Part shown: positions 56,900 to 64,000 of the stretch, piece by piece | Layout: each line of letters begins with the position of its first letter | Numbering within the stretch: the stretch's first letter is position 1 | NCBI RefSeq assembly: GCF_963678635.1 | Contig: NC_087062.1 | Coordinates: forward strand, 91,613,845 to 91,677,844 | Origin: Symsagittifera roscoffensis | Lineage: Eukaryota; Xenacoelomorpha; Acoela; Convolutidae | Length of the DNA: 64,000 nt | Direction of reading: 5' to 3' | The notes under the pieces: model-generated | The model's database searches: none | What the model was told of the DNA's origin: nothing | What the model saw: the letters and a program-made list of their open reading frames with translations, nothing else | Translations under genes and position numbers: made by a program

Positions 56900-57880
56900 T
56901 TTGAGTGTTCTTTGCCAGTAACCAATTACAGGGTTGATAGTTTCAAATTACGTAAAGATTTTTATTATTCAAATTTTTTAAATAAAATCTCGAAAACTAA
57001 AAGCAATTTAACAGTCGCATTTGGACGCAAGATTTACAACTCCTGAGAGTTTTTCACACTATCCAACTACAGCGTTGGGAATTTCAAATATTGAGAAACT
57101 TCAAACTTAAGTTTTCTTAAAATTTTTTTTGAAAAACCCATAAAATCGTCATATCTCGAAAACTCTAAAGTCATATCTCGAAAAGTACAAGGATTTGAGC
57201 AATCATATCTGTAGGCCAAATTCGCAACTTCTGGAAAAATTCTGACAGAACCTCAAGATTGAGATAGAAACTTCAAATTTTGTGAAATTTTCCAGATCTA
57301 AGTTCTTCGAACAATTTAAAAAACAACAACATATTGGGATAACAATCGTCACATCTCGGAAACTAAGAACATTTAAGCAAAAATTTTTGACGGAAGATTT
57401 GCAACTTGGAACTCATGAGAGCACCTTCACAGTACCCAACAACAAGGTTGGGAATTTCAACTTTTTGACTTTTTTTCGCAACTCCTGAGAGTTCTCTGAT
57501 AGCCCCTAACTTCAGGGCTGGGAATTTTGAAAAAATATATTTAATTATAGTTAACAAAAAAATTTTTGAAAAAAAAAATCACAAAGAAAGTCATATCTCG
57601 AAAACTAAAACAATTTGAGCAGTCAAACTTGCAGGCACGATTCACAATCCTTGAGAGTACTCTGATAGCAACCAACTACAGGGTTGGGAATTTCAAGTTT
57701 TGTAAATTATTTGGTAAGTCGCGTTTTCAGGTTTTAGAAAAATCATAAAAATTGTCGTATCTCGTACACTAAAAGGATTTGGGCAGTCATAATTAGAGGC
57801 CGAATTCGCAACCCCTTGGGGAATCCTGGCTGCATCCCACTCTTGACTGCTGATTTTAAACTTGGTGAAATAACCACTAA
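56900..57880. repeat. Degenerate tandem repeat, roughly 140-190 bp
   Basis: Several units each contain variants of TCATATCTCGAAAACTAAA, then a word like GATTTGCAACTCCTGAGAGT, then CTACAGGGTTGGGAATTTCA. GGGAATTTCA-type words are at about 57073, 57446, 57515 and 57681. Short ORFs here (60 to 68 codons) echo each other only because of the repeat. Confidence 0.7.
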
Positions 57881-58439
57881 ATTCAAACTGGAAAATCAAA
57901 AATTCTTAACCATTGCAATATACGATATAGCTTAAACGTGAAAAAAAAAATGCCAAAATAATACGTTGAAAAAGCTTAAACGTGGCGAGATAATGAAGCA
58001 CACATTTAAATACATAATAGATTATACTACTAGAAGGAAACAAAAATTGAATATTTAACGACGAACACTTTTTACGGAAAATCTGCTTCAGTCTAAAATT
58101 TAAAAGGAAACTCGAGCAAAAATAAACAAATGTAAGAAGTTAAAAACCGTTTTGAGTTGCTAAGATAGTTAACTGTGTGAAAATACGATAGAGACTTGAA
58201 AAATCACACTATATCGAGTGTGACGTTCCAAAAGTGTGACGGTCACAGCCTCTTCAACCAAAACTTCCGAACCATAAATACATCAACCGCAAGCGATCCA
58301 CACAAGAAGAAAAAAGGTACAAATGCGAGTATTTTGAGCTCAGGATATCATTATGTTTCAGCTGGTAGAAAAACTACACCAGCCTGTATTATATAAGCTC
58401 AGCTTTTACTATAACCTGAGACTTTGGGTACTTTTTTAT

Positions 58440-58850
58440 TTGATCAAATTTCGGCGTAACACTGTTATACCCCCCGAAACAGTTTTTATATCCTATGGAA
58501 GATATTGACTCCCTGAGTTCTAATGTAAAAAGATATTTCACCTACAATTATTTGAAAATGCCAAATTTGCCATGTTCTGGATTAAATTATGCGCGCTTCA
58601 AAGATGTTATCCATGATACTGAAAACTTAGCACGCTTTAGCTACGTGTGGCAATTTATCTCGCACAAAATCGTTCGAAACTGAATCGACCTAAGCTAATC
58701 GGTCAAATGTTCACAGTTGATGTTCGATATTGTTCAAAATTTATGGCTTTATAATATGTTCTTTACCAACAACCTGTCAATACCTATTAAGGGGCAGTCG
58801 GAACATACAGGGCTTTACCCTCATGTACGAGAAAGCTTGTTGTAATTTAG
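58440..58850 (+). repeat. Degenerate TTGTTCCGAC-family tail
   Basis: AGGGGCAGTCGGAACATACA, GGGCTTTACCCTCATGTACG and AGAAAGCTTGTT correspond to the hairpin tail of E1-E3, though the hairpin has decayed. Confidence 0.5.
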
Positions 58851-59054
58851 CGCTAACTATATTCACACACTATAACAAAACTGAACCCAGAATATGTACA
58901 CGAAATTTTAAAAAACTCCATTCATATATGAACAGTTTAGCAACAACCCGTTGCGGCCAATCTATCCACAGTTCCACAAACGCTTGAATAATACATACAC
59001 AGCAGCAATGAAAGCGCTTAGCTTAAACATATGCTTTTAGACAATATAACAGTC

Positions 59055-59320
59055 AATGGGGACCGATCTTTTACCAGACCGACCTTTTACCAGAAAAGTT
59101 ATAACATGGACCTTTTACCAGACTCGATAAACAAATTTGATTGACAGATGTTATGACGCCGTTTAGTCTGGTTAAAGACAATAATTTCACGGTTTGTCAA
59201 CAAAGTTTTGTTTGTTCTAGCCGCTTCCTTTTCAAATCTTCCACTAATTTTAAATTAAACTAATTGAGTTATTGCATTGTGGTCTGGTAAAAGGTCGGTC
59301 TGGTAAAAGACCTAGCCCCA
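59055..59320. mobile_element. MITE with doubled CTTTTACCAGACC terminal motif
   Basis: The left end reads TGGGGACCGATCTTTTACCA, then GACCGACCTTTTACCAG; the right end is its reverse complement (CTGGTAAAAGGTCGGTCTGG, TAAAAGACCTAGCCCCA). Within each end the CTTTTACCAGAC motif is doubled, and a third copy lies at 59104. CAGTC flanks both sides (59050-59054 and 59321-59325), a possible 5-bp target duplication. It is 266 bp long and noncoding. Confidence 0.8.
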
Positions 59321-59329
59321 CAGTCGATA

Positions 59330-60351
59330 GATTAACAAAAAACATGTATCACCTTTATGCTTCCAAAAATTTTAGACCCATCTTAGCTTTGTTTTTAATA
59401 GAATAGTTTCAAATTTTTAGCCTCTATCAATCTGTGCTCGCCTTTAGAATCAGGAAAAAAGTTCTTTACCCGAATTCAAGCTCACTTTAAAAGTTGAAAA
59501 AAATGGCGTATTGCTACGCGATGACCACTTATTTCTTTAGTTTAAGTTCACCTTAAGAGCTAGGTTATGGTAACTATTCTCATTTTACGATTGACTAATA
59601 CAAGGCTTATGTTTTAAGAACTGAGGAACCATTTTTTACGAATTATGAAATCTAAGCTCACCTTGAGAGCTAAGGAATTGTAACGAAATTTACGATGTGA
59701 TGAGCGATGAAGATTGTGGAGGATACGCTTTAAATGAGAATCCAGCACTTCTGAATACAAGAGAAATTGCACAAAACAAATGAGATAATGATAATTAAAG
59801 CGTTTAGAAATTCAAGACTATTTATTGATTGACACTTGCTGGATGAAATCAACCTAATCTGAGAAAACTGGATCAATCGGCAATTTTTATTACCCTCGGA
59901 AATCTTAACTTAAAATCCCCTTCTGATACAAAAAATCCTTGCTGTTTTCCACACCATTTAGACTTTCGTTCTTTGACAGCGTTATTTTCTCCTATCGTTT
60001 AGCAAAGGAATTTGAAATGAAACGAAGAAAAAACTGAAAAGTCGAACCGCCTAAGTAACGTCAGAACGCCAGTAAATTTTAAGACTTTTCTGAAAAACCG
60101 ACTACTAAATTTCTGAACATTTGTTCCATTCAGAAACACTCTAAATGGAGAAAAATGAAAAACTGTCAAACCTTAATCCTATCCAATTTTGAAAAAACTA
60201 TATGGAAAAATAAGTTCTATTTCATTAAGTTAGCTAAATCAATGTTTTTTTTTACATTTCATACTGTTTTCTAATTATTTACAAAGGCCAATTTACATAA
60301 TGGTAAATTGCACTCCGAATAGCTCCAAAAGTAATTTAAACGAATTCTAAT
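59330..60351. other. Intergenic, no gene seen
   Basis: A word like AAGCTCACCTTAAGAGCTA recurs near 59480, 59547 and 59652, suggesting a minor degenerate repeat. Otherwise it is featureless AT-rich sequence downstream of the UBX-like gene. Confidence 0.4.
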
Positions 60352-60855
60352 CTACAGTAATTCATCACAGTGCAAAACAGAGTTATTATCGATCCCGAAA
60401 TCAATCAGTTTCGAAGCCAATTTTTTCCCCGATACTCTATTGGCTGGCACATCACACGTAATGAACTCTGGATTTGAGAAATTGCGTTTCTTCTTCTGCA
60501 GCATCGCAACAATTTGCTGGAAGGTAACATTAGAGTCCACTGATAGAATTTCGCGACCAGAGCTTGGAAGCTTTACGCAAATTTTGATCTTTTTAGCATC
60601 ACCTTTTTCATCATCAGTCTGGTTTGTATTCGAAAATGACTTACTACTTGTTGTTTTCGTAGAACTAATTATATCTGAATTTTTAGCTTGATTAGCAATA
60701 TTTGGTTTGTGTAGTAAGTCGGCATGGCGTTTGCTCCTTGTAGATGCGCCCGAGAGAACGGGTTCTGCATTAGGAGCCGGTCGCACAACGGGCGCTTTTC
60801 CAATTTGGGACTGCGATGACGACTTGATTGATTTACCAGGTCCAGTTATTGGCAA
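60352..60855 (-). CDS. UBX-like domain protein, last exon
   Basis: The acceptor TTTTTGTTACAG precedes TTGCCAATA in phase 0; the exon codes 167 residues and ends TAG. The first 85 residues are serine-, lysine- and asparagine-rich and probably disordered. The last 80 form a ubiquitin-like fold with UBX features: KIKICVKLPSSGREILSVDSNVTFQQIVAML (first hairpin and helix), EFITCDVPANRVSG (strand and loop) and LIDFGIDNNSVLHCDELL (final strand). UBX domains bind the N domain of p97/VCP through a Phe-Pro-Arg loop; here the matching loop reads VPAN, so p97 binding is doubtful. The family call is by pattern and not certain. Confidence 0.72.
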   Translation of the reverse strand: MPITGPGKSIKSSSQSQIGKAPVVRPAPNAEPVLSGASTRSKRHADLLHKPNIANQAKNSDIISSTKTTSSKSFSNTNQTDDEKGDAKKIKICVKLPSSGREILSVDSNVTFQQIVAMLQKKKRNFSNPEFITCDVPANRVSGKKLASKLIDFGIDNNSVLHCDELL

Positions 60856-61085
60856 CTGTAACAAAAAAGTAACATTCAAAACTATACTGATATAATGGTC
60901 TTTATTAACCTTTCATGATATTTCTTTCATTCGCCAGAGAATATCTTCTTGCATTTCGAACAATTTTATTAAATTGTTTCAACTTCTACTGACCTGTCAT
61001 TGATAAGCAGTACTCAGTTCAATAGAATGCCACAAGGTATGATGCCACATGATTTAATCTAAAGATAATAATAATAATCTCTCAC

Positions 61086-61424
61086 CTTGGCCTTGACAGT
61101 GGGCGTCTTCCTATTTGACCTAATTATATCGGAGACAGCCGCCGATCCCGAACTGGAGGACGGTCCCGACAATGAATGCACATTAGCACCTGTAAAAGTG
61201 CTATCAACATTGCCCGACGTATTCGTCGGTTTTATGGGAGGCAACGCACTAAATGGGGACAAACGTCCTCCTCTTAGTCCCGCCTGTGATGGTTGTTGCG
61301 AGGCTTTGTTCGAATCAGCATGGGAATATGACGCTCCTCTAACAACGCCTTTGGAACGTGCGTTGTTCATGTTAGAGCCTTGCGGTTTGAGCGCAGATTC
61401 AGTCACATCGATGATTTCAAACTC
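61086..61424 (-). CDS. UBX-like domain protein, penultimate exon
   Basis: It starts in phase 0 after TATTAATAG with EFEIIDVTESALKPQ and ends AAG|GTGAGA in phase 0. The 113 residues are low-complexity (NNARSKGVVRG, SQQPSQAGLRGGRLSPF, LSGPSSSSGSAAVSD), a disordered linker before the C-terminal domain. Upstream exons should lie beyond 61424 on this strand but could not be identified within the window. The plus-strand ORF across the exon is a shadow. Confidence 0.72.
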
Positions 61425-61429
61425 CTATT

Positions 61430-62900
61430 AATATGCAGACCATATGCATCTGAAATTCAGGTTGTGGTTAGAACAGACCGAAGAAATTTATTTTTTTTTC
61501 AAGTCGTATAAAATGAAGACTACATTTTCTTGTGCAGTGACTTTGCGAAAAAATTTTTAAACTGAGAAGAAAGCGAAAAAATATCACAGAACAGCTGCTG
61601 CACACAATAGGACCAACTTAATTTTTTCTTCATGCTTCAAAAAATTGGTTTTTCAAATGCGGAAAACCTTGTAATACATGAAAATTAGTTTGAAAATGTT
61701 TGAATTCTGAAAGTCATTTCTCGATCGAAAAAGATTTTTTTAATGGCTAGAGCACAGCTGTATTTCGTGGATGGAACACGTAAGAAACAGAAAGCTAGGA
61801 GCCCATCTACAGCTGCAGTTGCCCTGACGATACATTTTAGAATATGTAGTACTGCGGCGGGATGAAATGCGGAACTTTCAACATTTGGACTTTACTTAAA
61901 CCTTAGCCGTTTCTCCTTTGAAATAAGGGATTAACCACTTATATAGGTGAGATTAATATTATCCGTTCTTTAATTGAACTCAATGTAATATTTGACAGGA
62001 TATTTTTCAAGAAAGCTGGAAAAAAGTTCAAAAATTGATAAAAAGTTTCCGAGGCCATGCCTGTTTTTCTACAAAAAATAGGGTGTAACCTTTAATGCAG
62101 AGAAGGCCTTTGCACCATGTTCTTTCAATTGAACGATTACTCTCAGAACAGAGGGGGCAGTTTTGAGGAAAGAAAAAGCTCCGAGAAGCGATCGAAGTTC
62201 AAAACAGCTTTGAAATTGATAAGGCGTTCGAGAACTACATGAGTCTAAAGCCGTAAAAACGAAAAGAAATTGGTCAACATTACACTTTCGATACCAAATT
62301 AATGCTAAGATAAGACATAGATGCCCACTCAATAACTATTTTTCATGGCCGCTTTCAAAATATTAAACATCTCATCAAAAAATCTTTTCTAAATCAAAAA
62401 TATTGAAAAAATTACAGAAAAATAGTGGACCTACACTATCTGCACCTTGAAGAATATTAAAACTGTTATGCTGGAGATGTAAAAAAGCTGAAAGTTTTTT
62501 TTAAAGCCAGCTGTGAAAACTGAGACCTGCAAAACTAGCCAACAGATCATCCGACAAGTGCCAATGTACTTTAGGAATCCGAAAAAACAAACTGGTTGTC
62601 TTTTTTCGAAAATGTTGCTTCATGTTAAAGCTCTGGTAATTTCGTGAGCTATTTCTGATTGAAAACTTCTTAAAACAACGAACCCAACCAAAGAAAACTG
62701 GATAGTTATTCTAATCCGCTAAAAAATCTCAAAACCAAAATCAAATTTCGAACCTATTAGTCATTCACGTTTTTTGCATATTTGCACTTTCGCAAGTGGA
62801 GAGGGTAAATTGCCTTCCTTTTAGCTAATGAAATTGAATCGAACTTCGAAAGGAAACAAAATAAGCTCGCGAAAGATGCTGAAAAGGAAGCGATAGTCAT
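61430..62900. other. Probable intron of the UBX-like gene, no exon seen
   Basis: An 87-codon minus-strand ORF at 62069-62332 is the only longer frame. It lacks clear splice sites in a matching phase and shows no domain. The rest is AT-rich and unremarkable. Confidence 0.4.
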
Positions 62901-62939
62901 TCATAGTCATTTAAAAATGAGCAGACAAAAACCAATTTG

Positions 62940-63300
62940 ATAACCTAACAAAAACTCTATCATCAGATTAAATAACACTCGCTGATCGCAAGCATAACAA
63001 AGTACCGATGCTGTAATTCGCAAACAAGCGGAAAATTGCCAAGAAGTAGCTTTAAAAAGGTTAGAAACAGGAAAGGGCAAACTCAGTTTTTGGAAATCCA
63101 AACTTCCAAGCCAACTGCCTAACTCAACTGTGCCACTAGCACTTTAAGAAACGATACACTAGCCAGTACTGCGCAAGAAAAGGGCCCCTAAAATAAGCAC
63201 TTTCATTTGCGAGAGTTTAGTTGGAAAAAAAAGTGAACTTCGTAACATAAAACAATGTTCGCAAGCTCGTTTATGCAACAAGCATGTAGCCCATGAAACC
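62940..63300. repeat. SINE-like sequence related to 49115-49375
   Basis: It shares GATCGCAAGCATAACA..TACCGATGC, TTTCATTTGCGAGAG, TTGGAAAAAAAAG and CTTCGTAACATAA with the copies at 49.1 and 56.1 kb. Clear A and B boxes are not visible in this copy. From 63300 to 64000 nothing further was recognised. Confidence 0.45.
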
Positions 63301-64000
63301 ATCCTACGAAATGAAAACATTTGCTCTCGTGAAAACCAATGTCATTTCAGACACTTGCTTCTACAAGTAACTTCATCTCGGAAAATTATAAACAACCGAT
63401 GTTATAACTAAGGTTTCGGATATCTACCGTCAAATGGCGTTAGAGAGGAAAATGGCAGATATTCAAACTTATTATCCATTTAAAAAACTATTTTGCATTT
63501 TCATCAATATCTGAAGAAACGAACTAATATTAGTCTTAAGTGTCAGAAAAGGCATTTTTCTCCATGTTTTTACAACAAAAATTTGATGCATATGTTCATG
63601 AATACATGAATTTGCTCCTAAAATCAAAGCTACTCAAATGCAGAAATTATATTTGACAGGTATTTGATAAATAATACAATTTGAGAAAATATTGCTCAAG
63701 TGATGACATGTACAATTTAATTGCCTTGAAGATACACAAATAGACCAAGTTTAGTGTTAAGGACAAAACATAAACCAAACAAGACTTATCTCGGCCACGT
63801 TTTGACAGCCATGGTTTGCGTTACCTGTAATGTATCAATAGCACCAGTCAATGGAATAAAGCATTCATTCACATTTCATATCAAGGTTACACGGGGGTGA
63901 ATGTCATTTTAATCTAGACTACACTACATTGTGAACCCCTTATATTCGAGGGAGTCTTGCAACTATGACAAAATTCAAAATTTATCAACATGATTGCAAA

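Noticed and set aside
61087-61431. 114-codon plus-strand ORF
   Set aside because: It is a shadow of the UBX-like gene exon on the minus strand, whose splice sites and phase are consistent.

Overview
The window is eukaryotic nuclear DNA, almost certainly from an invertebrate animal. It is AT-rich, has many homopolymer runs, and contains no long bacterial-type ORFs. Genes are small exons that join in phase at GT/AG sites across introns of about 0.15 to 6 kb. Decayed CR1/Jockey-like LINE sequence, hAT-like MITEs, tRNA-derived SINE-like elements and satellite arrays fill the rest. The species cannot be fixed from the sequence. All gene models were built by eye by matching splice sites, phase and protein motifs.

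Layout. 1-5.2 kb: a decayed LINE split by about 1 kb, with inverted repeats around it. 6.05-9.04 kb: a higher-order satellite array ending in a gap of Ns, flanked by two copies of an interspersed element. 9.2-11.2 kb: a cluster of that element family. 12.08-16.30 kb (+): a complete three-exon A4GALT/A4GNT-like glycosyltransferase gene (348 aa) with a TATA box. 16.5-24.66 kb: interspersed repeats, a MITE with an 8-bp target duplication and a related unoccupied site, and a roughly 3.2 kb tandem segmental duplication. 24.80-30.37 kb (-): a three-exon gene for a 689-residue protein with a C-terminal TIR domain. 31-40 kb: repeats and unexplained sequence. 40.09-55.06 kb (+): a five-exon nicotinamidase-like gene (402 aa). 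48.23-52.57 kb (-): four exons of an unrecognised gene nested antisense in its third intron. 55.1-60.3 kb: SINE-like sequence, a degenerate tandem repeat and a MITE. 60.35-61.42 kb (-): the last two exons of a gene with a C-terminal UBX-like domain.

The most interesting item is the nicotinamidase-like gene. The fold, exon structure and reading frame are preserved, but all three catalytic positions of the family (Asp, Lys, Cys) read Asn, Thr and Ala, and one metal-site Asp reads Glu. It looks like a retained pseudoenzyme with degenerate EF-hand-like sequence at its N terminus. The locus is also being reshaped: most of exon 2 plus a 17-bp minisatellite is duplicated downstream, and the start of the last exon with its 3' splice site is present in three tandem copies beside a 43-bp near-perfect hairpin.

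The genes show no operon-like relationship. The nested antisense pair is the only evident gene-gene arrangement that could matter for regulation.
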